NCBI GenBank assembly: GCA_010094045.1
Contig: ML986639.1
Location: forward strand, 62,001 to 126,000
Length of the DNA stretch: 64,000 bases
Direction of reading: 5' to 3'
Origin: Lojkania enalia
Taxonomy: Eukaryota > Ascomycota > Dothideomycetes > Pleosporales
Shown: positions 33,561 to 46,893 of the stretch, piece by piece
Layout: every line of letters begins with the position of its first letter
Position numbering within the stretch: position 1 is the stretch's first letter
The notes under the pieces: generated by a model
What the model was told of the DNA's origin: nothing
Seen by the model: only the letters and a program-made list of their open reading frames with translations
Databases searched by the model: none
Program-made: the position numbers and the translations under genes

Positions 33561-34993
33561 GGACTAAGATTGTTATGATGTTAGAGGTTTAGTCTCCTGC
33601 ATATACGCGATCGGAGGGCGAGATGGATGGGGAGTCGCCCTTGGGAGCGGGGGCCTAGACCTGGGCGTGGACGATAGCGTGAAGAATAAGGGAGGGGGGA
33701 AAGGGTGTACAGAAGTGTGTACAGAATGCTGATGGTTTGGGTACTTTGTGTTGGGTAGAGCTTAGTGGGATATCGATCTTGGGGTCCTGAAAATGGGCAG
33801 TAAGGAACCTAACTTCAACACTAAGTGATAACATGTACAACAAATATGTGCGAAGCTTTCAGCCTACACCCCGCCCCTCCCCACACAATCTCGCTCCTCA
33901 TCCCCCAAACGGCCTCATCTCATCCAAAGAACAGCAATAGAAACAACCACGTGACATCCTTTCCCCCCTTTACTCATCTAAAGAATCAGCAATGCCGATG
34001 CGGAGGTAGCCAGGCATGAGAGACCCGCAAGTGCTCATCATGCCCAGCGAGCTCCGTAGGTAATTTCCAGGTTCCCTAAATAAGGAACATTCCAATATCT
34101 TGATGCGAGAAGGGGGGGGGGAGAGCGAAATAACGAATACGAGTATAGAATACGCATAGCGGCTTCTAGGACCCTCTTTTCTTATAAACACCCACGCTGA
34201 TTGCTCTGCTGAGATGCTGCGTTCACAAATATTGAAGACTGTAAATGCAAGAGAGTGGGTTCCAGAGGCGAGAGTTGTGTCTATGTCCTTTGTGCACATA
34301 TTCTGCTCAGAGCGACGCTAATCTCAAAATATGGAAGGGTGGGATACTCTTATAAATTATCTCGCTCATTCATTCGACTATGCTAGCAAATAATCGGGCC
34401 AACCCAACAGCCATCCACACCACCGAACCTTTGTCACATTCACGCGAACTGACTAGCCCAATCGCCCGCCCAAAAAAAGAAAAGGCGCCAGGAGTGCTTT
34501 ATTTGGCCCGCCTGCCCTCCATTTTCCAGCCTCATGTGTTCTTGCAATGATCGGAAAGGGAAAAAAAAAAAAAAAAAAAAAAAAAAGTTTACTCCTCAGG
34601 AGTGTCTGGGAGAACAGATAATACAGTATGCAGCATAACGAACACCAAGCCCGATGCAGTCAAAAGGCCAGTACCATGGCCCAAGAAATGGTACCCGCCC
34701 AACACCTTTCGAAGCCCCCGTCTTGGAATGATGAGAATTTGGTCCTGAATGTAGTAGACGTTTAAAGCCAGAGTCAAGGAAAGTTGTTCGAATAGACGAG
34801 TGTTGAAATCAACCAATTGCCCGAGAGAACGCCACTGAAATGCAAGCCCGTTTAAAGACGGCAAGAGGTGTTCTGTAAACCAACTATAGAGCATGCTTTT
34901 CGTCGAAGGGTGTTGAAGCTGCACCGTAAAGGGTCGGAGCGGAACCGAAACCGAATGGCCAGACACGACGGGAACGTGAACAGTGTCGGAAGC
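33561..34993. other. intergenic region downstream of SET1
   Basis: This contains the presumed SET1 3'-UTR and terminator. A 125-codon minus-strand frame at 34966-34589 overlaps the SET1 3' side and has no domain; it is more likely untranslated sequence. A G-run of ten lies near 34110-34121. A run of 26 A at 34561-34586 is listed separately. Confidence 0.4.
34561..34586. repeat. A26 homopolymer
   Basis: Twenty-six consecutive A on the plus strand, about 410 bp beyond the SET1 stop. On the SET1 transcript strand this reads as poly-T, so it is not the remnant of a SET1 poly(A) tail. A retroposed poly(A) tail on the plus strand is possible, but no gene body precedes it. Confidence 0.8.
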
Positions 34994-37900
34994 TTAGTTG
35001 AGGAAGCCCTTGCAACCAACGGAGCCACAGAGGCATGGTATCCTGTCAGTAGCGTCAAGTTCACGTTCAAACTTATAATCGTAGGTTAGTTCCTCATCTG
35101 TGTGATAATTATAATTAGTCTAGGGCCGACACAGATAAATTCGGAGTTACGTACCTTTCCCAATATCCCGTAGGGCATAAATAACGATCCTCTTTGAACC
35201 GTCCACGCGAATAATCTTAGCAGTGCAATTAGGAGTGCAGCTGTGATTGATGAAACGAGCAATGCCACCCATTTTGGTCGCATCGATGACCGTGTCTTCG
35301 TCGATACGGAAAAGATAGCTGGAGCCAACGCCTTGCATGTCATACTTCTTCTCTCGAAGATCTGCAACACGTTGGCGAACCTTCTCGCCCACATATTCGA
35401 TGATCATGTCATTAGCAACAATGTTCTCCTGTGCGTACAGACCCCAGTTGTGGATAGCAGACCGATCGAATTTGACGAGCTTCTTGCGTTTCTTGAGCTG
35501 GTTGAAGCGCATGGCATCACCTTCGGCGCCAGTCATGGTCTTCTGGGTATTGATGTCGTTGACCAAACGTCGATTGTTTGCACGGTTTGCGCGGGAATTG
35601 GACGTTGTCGACGTTGACTTTGTGCCACTGATAAACTTAAACCCTTCGACAACAGTGTGCGTTCGCTCTGCATTCTTTGCCTGGCGCTCTCGTTCTTCGC
35701 GTTGCTTCTGGACACGGATACGATGGGGTAGATATTTAGACTTCTCAGACTCCCGCATCTTCTTAACGCCTTCCGTTCTAGCACATCCAGTCGGATTCGG
35801 GACATAGTATCCTTCGATTCTAGTTTCGGACCGGGAAACACCTTCTTCTCCAGGACGGTTGAGATGCTTAATCTGCTTTTGTTTCCACGCCCATGATTCC
35901 GCATCTCCAACCCTAGCAGTTGGGACATCCTCCAAAGCCTTTTTAAGGAAGACCAAGTCCTCTTCATCCTTGAGCACGTCCTGCCAGCCATCAATGTCCA
36001 TGACGACGCTGAAGTCATCCTCGACGGTTCGTCGGGGTTGAGACGTAGAACTGCTCCATTGGACAGATGATCGCTCTTCTTCAACTGGAGATTCCGATTC
36101 TGGGATATGAATCTCTTCGATAGATTTCGGTTCTTCAACCCCTGGTAGGTCTTCTTCCATTCGATCAAGTTCGGTAACAACAACCTCAGGGGCTTTAACC
36201 TCCTCCAAGGCCTGCTTCTTCGACTTCTTCGGCTCCTTCTTTGGCTTTGCCGTTCCTACCTTCTTCTTCGGTGCCTTAACAATGTCTTTCTCAATCGTTT
36301 GCACAGGTTCCTCTTTAGCTATGATAAGCTCAGGCTCTAGTTTGTCCTCAGCGCTTGGCTCAAGCCCAAAGATTTCATCCGCCTCCCGTGCAAGTTGTTG
36401 GAACCTCCTAAGACCCTTGAGGGCTTTATCGGCCTTTTTCCATATTGGCGAAGAACGTGGAAGAATCGCAAGTACTTGTTCAAGCTCTTTCTCGGCCATG
36501 TTCTCAGGATCTTTGTGGATCAAATGGGCGAGCAAAGTCCGAGCGTGTGAATCGTCCATCATTTCATCATCACTTTCAGGATCACCCCAACCGGCTTCAA
36601 TTCGTCGTCGCTTAAAGCGGCGCGCCCTCGACGAAACATCGTCCTCGTCTTCAACATCTGGTGTGGTCGCGCGGCTGATGGGACGGCTCTGCAGATCTTC
36701 CGTGTCTCGGGTCAGGGCGCTGCGGCTTCCGTCGTCATCATCGGATTCATCATCCTTCATATCCAACAATACCCGATGCATTCCACGAACAGCGCTCTTC
36801 TTCGGAGTGGTTATCTTTCGTCGCTCATCTGCAAATGCATTAACAAGCTTTGGTTGTTTCTTCCCACGGCTACGATTGGCATCGAAAGGTGCAAGTGCTT
36901 TTCGCCCAAATCGCCCTGCGTAGCCTGCAGCACGGGAGTTTGGCGTTCCCGCAATAGGGGAATCCAGACCGTGACCGAAGTAAGTCGGTGGCCTTGATTC
37001 CTCTTTGCTACGAGGGTCTGGAATATTAAGCTTCCGCCTCTTTGGAGCCTGTCGATCCGGAGCCATAAAGTCAAGAAGTGCAGGCATTCCCACTCGGGTC
37101 TTAATGTCGCTCAAAAGTTTCTCCTTCATCTCTTGCTTGAGGATTTCGCATGCTGCATGGACGGGATCTAGTGCATCAGCTCTCTGCGCCTTCTCAAATT
37201 CCAAATCATCTTCCTCCTCTTGCTCGATCCTCGCTTGTTCTGCCTTACGCTTCCTATCGGCCGCAACACGCTCTGGGCTCGGACTCCGCTCATAATCCGG
37301 GTCGCCATACTGGTTGCATTCCATATTCATAGTATATGTGAAGAGTGCACTCATGTGGCACTCATTATAACATCTCACAGTTTCATCTTCCCCACGCTTC
37401 GACTCCTCAAATGTAATGAAATAACCAGTATTATCGCAACGGACCGATTTCCAATGATAGCTCTTCAGGCGCTTCTTGAGATGCTCAATTGTCGTCCCCA
37501 ATACCGGTACAAATCCTTTTGCAATAAAAATATAGGGCTTTCGCCTCATTCGCGGTTTCAGCGGCTCTTGTTCAACGAGATAAGACAGTTGGTGCTTCCT
37601 TGACAGACTGTGTGCAGGCATAACCGCTGGTATGGGTATACGTGCCCCCCGGCCCGATGGGCCTTTGGGAACATTTGCGGGAAGATCGAAAGAGCCTGTG
37701 GCCGTCGGAGTTGACGGGGTCACTGATTTCACCACAAGCTTGGCCTGGAGCTTTTCCTCCTCTCTTCGACTCCGTTCCACAGCCCTTTCAACTAGCTTGT
37801 TGCATCTGCGACCCTCTCTGTCAAGCTGGACCTTGACTGCTTGAAGCCCAATCCTTTGACCTGTTCCCTCTTGCTCAGCCTTTTTCGCAGATGCAGAGGC

Positions 37901-38991
37901 CTTCACCGCTGGCAGGCGACGTGTAGCCGGACTCTCTCGGAATCTGACCAGACAAATTCCCAGCGGGCTCCCATTGTTGGGGTCCACTTGGTTTTTGACT
38001 GACTCAACTTCTCCAAAAGTAGTGAAAAAGCCTCGAATTTGCGACTCTGGGATCAGAGGATCGAATCCCGTGACGACCACTTGAGTGGCCGGCCCAGGAC
38101 CGCATGATATTCGCTGATCGAAAGTATAGGTCTTTCCGATGTAAGGCGTGATTCGAAGCTTGGTTTTCGGGGTTGCTGAATTCACAGTCTTAATGACGTA
38201 GTTCCCAGTAGTGTAGCCCGCAATAGCGAGACGGGGGTCTGGAGGGGGAGATGGGTCGCCCTGCAACACAAGTCAAGTTAGCCTTAGCGTCGCAGGACGA
38301 CCACATCTCAACGTTCATGTATGATATCACGTACCTTCGCATATATGTCCTTGTATGTTGTTGCGGCCCCTTTCTTCTTATGCAACGCAGGATCGAACAC
38401 TATGCGCTGGCCCATGCTGCCCGATGTAGGGCGGGCTTGCCTTCGGTTTTCCGGCGGCGTGTGCACGGGTGTTATGGTCTCGCTAACAGCCTTGGGGATG
38501 CCATTGGGGATTGCATTTTGCAAGGGCGTCGCTGCTGCGTTCATGGTGTCCATCGAAGGCTTTGCGGAACGCGGACTAAAGGGTTTCCCTGGCGGGGATG
38601 AGTCTGAGCTCGTCAAAGGCGTAAGTGCGTGTATTGCTTGGGTTTGTCCACCGTACGACATCTTGGTCGGCGGCGCAGAGAAGATCGACGAGGTGGAACT
38701 GGCCAGGGAGCTTGCTGAGCCAATGCGGTTCAATAGGTCATCTGCGCCAATGCCATCCTCGGCAGGTGAGTGAGAACTGCTGCTGTTGTTTTGATTGCTA
38801 TTGCCGGAGTGAGGGAGCCGGCTGTGCGCCGACGACCGATAAGCCGACGACGGTGAAAGGCAAGGGACGGACGAGTCCGCGCGATGCGAACCAGCCCGTC
38901 GCGGCGAGTCGTTGTGTGCGCTGCGCTGGTTATGGAGCGTCAACGGAGGACTAGGCAGGTCAGGGTTTTCCGCCGCGGATGCGCGCGACAT
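34994..38991 (-). CDS. SET1: histone H3 lysine-4 methyltransferase, COMPASS catalytic subunit
   Basis: Exons are 38991-38335, 38260-35155 and 35097-34994, giving 1288 aa. Introns of 74 nt (GTACGT to TTGCAG) and 57 nt (GTACGT to CACACAG) close in frame. Order: Ser/Pro-rich N-terminus (1-215); an RRM-like domain around 275-330 ([20 protein letters not shown]); a Set1-associated, SPOC-like domain around 460-550 ([20 protein letters not shown]); a long charged Lys/Glu region; an N-SET region; the SET domain from about 1145 ([51 protein letters not shown]) with the junction [15 protein letters not shown]; and post-[16 protein letters not shown] at the end. It mono-, di- and tri-methylates H3K4 in the nucleus as part of COMPASS. 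The last 34 residues, including the catalytic DYKF tyrosine and the post-SET cysteines, lie in a separate small exon. The family call is certain. Confidence 0.95.
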
Positions 38992-39580
38992 GCTCTGGTG
39001 TTGGTTTTAGTAGAGTCGCCCGCCGCCCAACACCATCTCGGCCCGCGACGGTGCTGGTGGTGTCGGTATCAGTGTCAGGGCCGCGGGGTGCTGCTGGACT
39101 CGACGCCGCAGGGAGCAGCGAGATGTCGAGAGTCGAGAGGCGCGGTGAGGGATTCCGCAACGCGAACGCAGCACGACCGTGTCGGGGGCACCCGAGGCAG
39201 CCACAGGCGTCAACAGAGCGGGAGAAGCGGGCTCAAGAGAGGAGCGCACACTGCGAAGCGGCTGCCGGGGAGTACGGCGGCGCGATGGAGGGGAGAGGGT
39301 GAGGATGGGGAGGACAATGGAATGCTGCTGAAGAGATGAGGTTCGACAGCAAAAAATCCTTGGCACGCTCTCAAGAAAGGGGAGGCGCCTTCGTCACCAC
39401 CCAGACCATCTGCCTCCCACTTTCTGTAACCGCGAACACCCCCTCAATGCAACCCCCCAGCCCACACCAAACCCGCTCTCTACACCACATATACTCTCTG
39501 CGCTGCACGCCTGCGCAGTCCGCAAATCCCCCTTTCCGCCTCGCCAGCTGGCCTGTGGTCCTCTCGCATCACATCCTCCG

Positions 39581-39611
<31 letters not shown>

Positions 39612-40392
39612 TGCACTCCACCGGGCCCCCTTCCGCTGCATGTTTGCCAGCCCCGGCGTCATCGCCCCCCATCCCAAATATAAAACCCAGCACCGCCCAG
39701 TCATACCGTAGACGGCGCACTGTGCATATTCATCGGAGTACCTACACATACAACTAGCCACTCAGACAAGGCCGAAATGGGGTTTCGCGAGGGCTCACGT
39801 GAGTAGTATTTGCGGTGAGCCATCCATGAATGAGCCTAATGTAGGGCCAATACCCATCGCGATCGCTAGTGAACAACCAGCCATTTTGTCGTGGACGCAG
39901 GCACAAACCTGCCTTGGCGCATCTCGATGCTGCTGAGGGCATTATCGTATCCGCCCGCGCGACGTATCCTATTTGCGGCTACGCATTCTATAGCTTTAGT
40001 AAGGCAAGGAATGAATGCCAAAATCAAGCGTGGATGCGCGAGGGACGTAGGCAGGTTTTATCCGATTTGATCAAGATGGGGGGTCAGCTTGACTCCATGT
40101 CTAGACGCAACTCTGTGTGCGCATATCCTCTGGCATGGGAAGGAAGCACACGGCTATTTGAAGCCAGCAGGCCTTTATTCTGTTTGATATTTTTGCTAAT
40201 CGTTGGTCAAACTGTCTTGCTTTGGCAGTCGAACCAAGGCCTTTTCGTAACCAAGTAACATGGATCCAAATGACCACCTTTCATCCATCGTCGAACCCAA
40301 TATGCCGGAAACCCATCCCTGGAACACCAACAACCAACCCGCCAAAGTCCGGACAATCAATCGCAAAAATCGCAACCCCCTCGCCCGCTCCT
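38992..40392. other. SET1 upstream region and spacer to RIB4
   Basis: GC-rich, C/T-biased DNA from 39.0 to 39.7 kb should hold the SET1 promoter and leader. On the plus strand a TATA-like ATAAAACCC at about 39680 precedes an ATG at 39777 that opens MGFREGSR and a GTGAGT donor; with an acceptor near 39900 a ~60-codon frame could be made, but no family supports it. From 40.0 to 40.39 kb nothing was recognised. Confidence 0.35.
39582..39611. repeat. (CCG)n trinucleotide microsatellite
   Basis: About ten uninterrupted CCG/GCC units lie roughly 590-620 bp upstream of the SET1 start codon, probably in its promoter or a long leader. On the SET1 strand it reads CGG. Such tracts are slippage-prone and may vary between strains. 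Confidence 0.85.
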
Positions 40393-41209
40393 TCAGTCCA
40401 CGTACTTGCCCTCAACCCACCCTTTCCTCTTGACTCCCAACTCCACCGCCGCATACCCCCAATCCAACCCATGATTGTGACCTTGATTCTTCTCCGGCCC
40501 TGCAATCCCCGCGCGGTGTAGTCCCTGCTGCTCATCCAATAGCGTCAACAGTCCAAAGATGACCGGCGCATTGCCCTCCAACTGCACGCGCATGAGCCCG
40601 TGGCTCACTGCGTCCGCAATGTATTCAAAGTGCATCGTCTCGCCCTTAATCAGCACGCCTATCGCAATTATCGCATCGAAGGGGCTATTGAGTGCCGCGT
40701 CCTTTGGGGTCGATACGTTGAGTTGCGTAAGGTCGGAGGCTGAACCCAGGAGGTCAGCTGCGGCACCCACGACGCCCGTTGACGAAGACTGGACTTGCGA
40801 AGCGGAATATAATCTATAGAATTTCAAATAGTCAATTCAGACTGCACATATTCCGGTGTGTCGGGGGTTATCCATACTGCTTCACTGCATACGGCAGCTC
40901 ATAGCTCCCTGGGACACTCTGTATGACGATATTCTTCTCCTGTACTCCCGCGTCGGCGAGCGCCTTCTTCGTCCCGTCGAGTAGTGCATCGATTATCGTC
41001 GCGTTCCAGCGCGCATGGACGATGCCGATCCGTAATCCAGATCCTAGAATTATAGTTAAAAATAAGCTATTATGAATCGTTCTGGTATAGTTGTGAGCAG
41101 TATCGCAGGGAGTATAGAGTCATTGTTCCGTAGAGGCACTGGTTGAAACCTGGTGGGGCGACTTACCGTCGTATGTCTTGGGCTTGCCAGGGCCTTTGAG
41201 CGTAGTCAT
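40393..41209 (-). CDS. RIB4: 6,7-dimethyl-8-ribityllumazine synthase
   Basis: Exons are 41209-41167, 41043-40878 and 40813-40393, giving 209 aa. Intron 1 has GTAAGT and ATTCTAG; intron 2 has GTATGG and TCTATAG; the junctions give [16 protein letters not shown] and [12 protein letters not shown]. The enzyme condenses 5-amino-6-ribitylamino-uracil with 3,4-dihydroxybutanone 4-phosphate, the penultimate step of riboflavin synthesis. Landmarks are [32 protein letters not shown], the catalytic-loop motif [20 protein letters not shown] (with the active-site His) and [14 protein letters not shown]. It is longer than the yeast enzyme (169 aa) mainly through an inserted Ser/Thr/Ala-rich segment after LYSASQ, as is common in filamentous fungi. 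It follows GFA1 on the same strand, 479 bp downstream. Confidence 0.94.
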
Positions 41210-41688
41210 TGCTATAGAAGTAGTGATATATTAAAAACAATGGCCGGACTTCAACGAGACCTTGGGAGGGATGAGATTAGGGGCCAGTGTGTTTGGATGC
41301 AGAGGAATGTAGTTGGAGCTTGGTGGGATGTTCTGGTTCCTGAGCCGGCCACCCCCGCAACCAGTGCAGGGGGGTTCGTGCATCGACATCAGCCAAGAGC
41401 AGGGGTCCTTCACCGATCAAATGCAACACAGCATACTATCGACTATACTTTACTAACTATTCAATTCATTTGATCCATAGACGAGTAGACGAGATATAAA
41501 ATTTCGCGAACATTCCTATCGCGATGTGAACCACCACAGCTACGATCTTCATTATATCCAATCCATGTAGTTCACAGTTCATCAGGACATTTTTGGACCC
41601 TCAATACGCAATCATAACACCGGAAGCCCATTCTTGCCAACCAAATAAAACCCTCTATGACGCCAGCCCCATGAGTTAAAACAATATT

Positions 41689-44200
<2,512 letters not shown>

Positions 44201-46893
44201 GGCGAGCTCGTACAAAGATTGTGTGGGTCGTTAAGCAATGGATTGGGAGCGATCGTGAGGGCGTGCAGGGCAATTGGCAAGAAAGGGCAGGCGGACGACG
44301 GCAAGGGACACGGCGGGCAGGAGAGCAGAGTGAAAGAAAGAGCGGTGTTGATGTTTTGGCTTTATATCTTCCTCAGGCCAAGTGCCCCCAGCGATGCACC
44401 ACTCCACAAAACCGACAATCTCAGCCAGCTAGCTCGCAGGCCCGCATCATGCAGCGCACTCCCCTGGCGCGGTGGCGCAACTCTCAAACCCGCTGTCCGC
44501 GCCCAGATGGCCATCTGTGTACTCTGCACTCTCTCTCCCCTGAGTCCTTCTCCTTTTCGTGCGGCCGACTCACATGTGCCGCCCCATCGCCATCCATGGG
44601 CCTGGGTCAGCAAGCAAGCAAGCGCATCCATTCCTCTCTGCGGACGCAACACTGCTTCTCCTATTTCGTCATCGGCCAGGATCAGGCTCGCCAGCCAGGG
44701 CGGCCAATGGGCGCGTGCGACGGTTCCTGATCCGCCACACACGCTCTCTCTCTGTGCACTAACCGAATCGCTTCGCTGATCGGAGAGGCTCTGAGGCGCA
44801 GCAGCTCCAAAATAGCAGCAGCTAACGGCCACCGCGGCCGTCTTCGTGCCCCCCCCCCAGCGAGAATCTTTTCGCCTTTTTCCAATACTGCTGGGCGCAA
44901 ACGGGGCTCGGGTGGGCGACGGTGGGCGGGCCCGGTCAGGGCAGCTTGCTCGTATCCTGGCCGGACGCCGCTGCAGGGTGTGGCTAGTGCCCTCGCCAGT
45001 AGCAGCGTGCTGTGCTCCTCCCTGGACCTCTGGGCCTGCTCCGGGGCTGCTCACTGCTCGTGTTGCGCTGCTTATGAAAGCCGCTTCTAATTCTGCCCGC
45101 CGCATGGAAAGCTCAACACCACGGGGCAGCGACGTCAGCACGGAATGCTGGGCCGGCCACTTCTCCCATTGCAGCCGCGGTGACGCCGCCCGTCAATAAA
45201 TCGGCACCCGCCGCTGTGGGGAAGGGGGGACGGATGCAGCATCTGCTGTCGTGCCTGCCTGCACCCGCCGTGTTTCGTCGACGAAAACGCGCAAGAGAAG
45301 GAATTATGCCTGGCCCCCCGTGCTCTCGCCCCGTTTAGGGTCACAATTCGGGAGCTGTTTGCTCTGCTCGTTCCGCCAGGGCTACAGATGCTAGAACAAG
45401 GCGCGGGCGGCGGTTATCAGACGGTGTCAATGTTCTAGCTTCGGTGCGCTTAATTCTCGCACTCAAAGTAGCGGTGCAGGAGACGCTCCCGCGCTCTAGG
45501 GTGGCTTGCCGCCGACGGCCTATCACGAAAATCGAGCGCTGAACGTGAGTCGGGCTGAGGCTGCAAGGCTTAAGCGGCGTCGTTCGATTGGCACAGGTCG
45601 ACACATTGTCGCTCCAGCTCTGCGGCCGCTGCACGCATCCTGAAGCTTAGCTTGCTGGTATCACAATACACAGTCTACGAGTAGCTCTTCAGCTCGCCGG
45701 CTCCAAGTAGGTGGTGCATGTTCATCTCTTCCCAAACACCATGTTTGGCCGGTCGGGATATCAGGTGCCTCAGACCGCCTTAAGGCTTCTAACCCACCAA
45801 GCTGTCGACAGATTTCAGCTCAAGCAGGCACGGCTTGGTAAGCAGGTTTGCGCCTCATCTGTACCGTAACCGCATTCTTCTAGTCGCTCGTTGCTATGGT
45901 AAACATCCAGCTAGCATGCCGATTCTAAGTGAACCATGGCTCACCAATAGATAGTGCCGTGACGACAAACTCCCCAGCCCCCCGTTGCTCGGTTTCTCGG
46001 AACATTTCCATTCCGACACATACGTTCGACGTGCCCTGTCCCTCTCGCTAATCTCTAGATGCAGTCTTGGCGAGTGGCGATTCTCGTGGGCTCCCAGCAT
46101 TTGCTGCTTAGAAAACGACTACGGATGCGGGTGGAGGCGTGTGCGTTTCAATATCGCTGATCATCGCCGCAGAGAAGAAATTTGCTGGCTAGGTGGCCAC
46201 CAAGGTGCCTATCTAGTGGTGGATGAACTTGGATCCTTTTGACTAACCATTTATTAACCAAGGCATCTTCCCTCTGAATCTTAAAGAAGTTTACATCTAC
46301 ATAGAATTAGGGCTCTTGTAGCCTTGTGCCAGCGTATCTCTTTGGCGACATGATTAGTACGCCGCTTTGTCGCTCGTTTTTCACGGTTCCTCTAAAACTT
46401 ACCCGGCGAGCCGCGGCGCCGCTCGCATCTCATCCACCTGGTCTATATCTTTCTGATACCATCCGTGGCCAGGCCTATCGTGGATTGTTCGTTCCCAGCC
46501 CCCGAGTCGTCTGTTCAGAGTTTATATAGTAATGGTTTACCTTGTATACGATGCTTTAGTTGGGTGGCCGTACGTCCCACTAGGGCGCCATCTCAATTTA
46601 GCGATGTCACGCAGTGTTCTTGACTACCCGATGCTTATGTAATTCCCAGTTTGAATTGGTTCTCTAATCGAGTTCTATTCTAGGTGTGAGCTTTGTGAGC
46701 TTTCTTCTTGCATACAAATCTTCCGCACTTTGCCTCCGAATAACGGAAACGATAGATTCCTTTCTAAATGTGGAGTCATATCAAACACACAATAGAAATA
46801 CATTCTGTACAAACGAAAAAAAAAAAAAAAACCCGGATTGAATGCAATCGCTCAAATGCCCCGAATAACCATCTCCAATGCCGTAGAATCCCA
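44201..46893. other. long GFA1 upstream region
   Basis: About 2.7 kb without a recognised gene. From 44.2 to 45.4 kb the DNA is GC-rich, with C- and G-runs (for example a ten-C run near 44851); long open frames there on both strands lack domains and reflect the base composition. It probably holds a long GFA1 leader and promoter. From 45.9 to 46.8 kb it is more balanced, and a run of 16 A lies near 46816-46831 by the 3' end of the transporter gene. Confidence 0.4.

Noticed and set aside
34589..34966. 125-codon minus-strand frame after SET1
   Set aside because: It begins inside or beside the SET1 3'-UTR, has no recognised domain, and no promoter space of its own.
38960..39366. Overlapping open frames in the SET1 leader
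   Set aside because: They reflect the GC-rich leader; several frames are open at once on both strands and none shows protein character.
39777..40084. Possible small plus-strand gene starting MGFREGSR with a GTGAGT donor
   Set aside because: A TATA-like box and donor are present, but alternative acceptors give different unfamiliar proteins, and no motif supports any of them.
44362..45141. 259-codon minus-strand open frame upstream of GFA1
   Set aside because: It lies in GC-rich DNA where stops are rare, overlaps equally long frames on the plus strand (43937-44779), and shows no domain or natural protein pattern.
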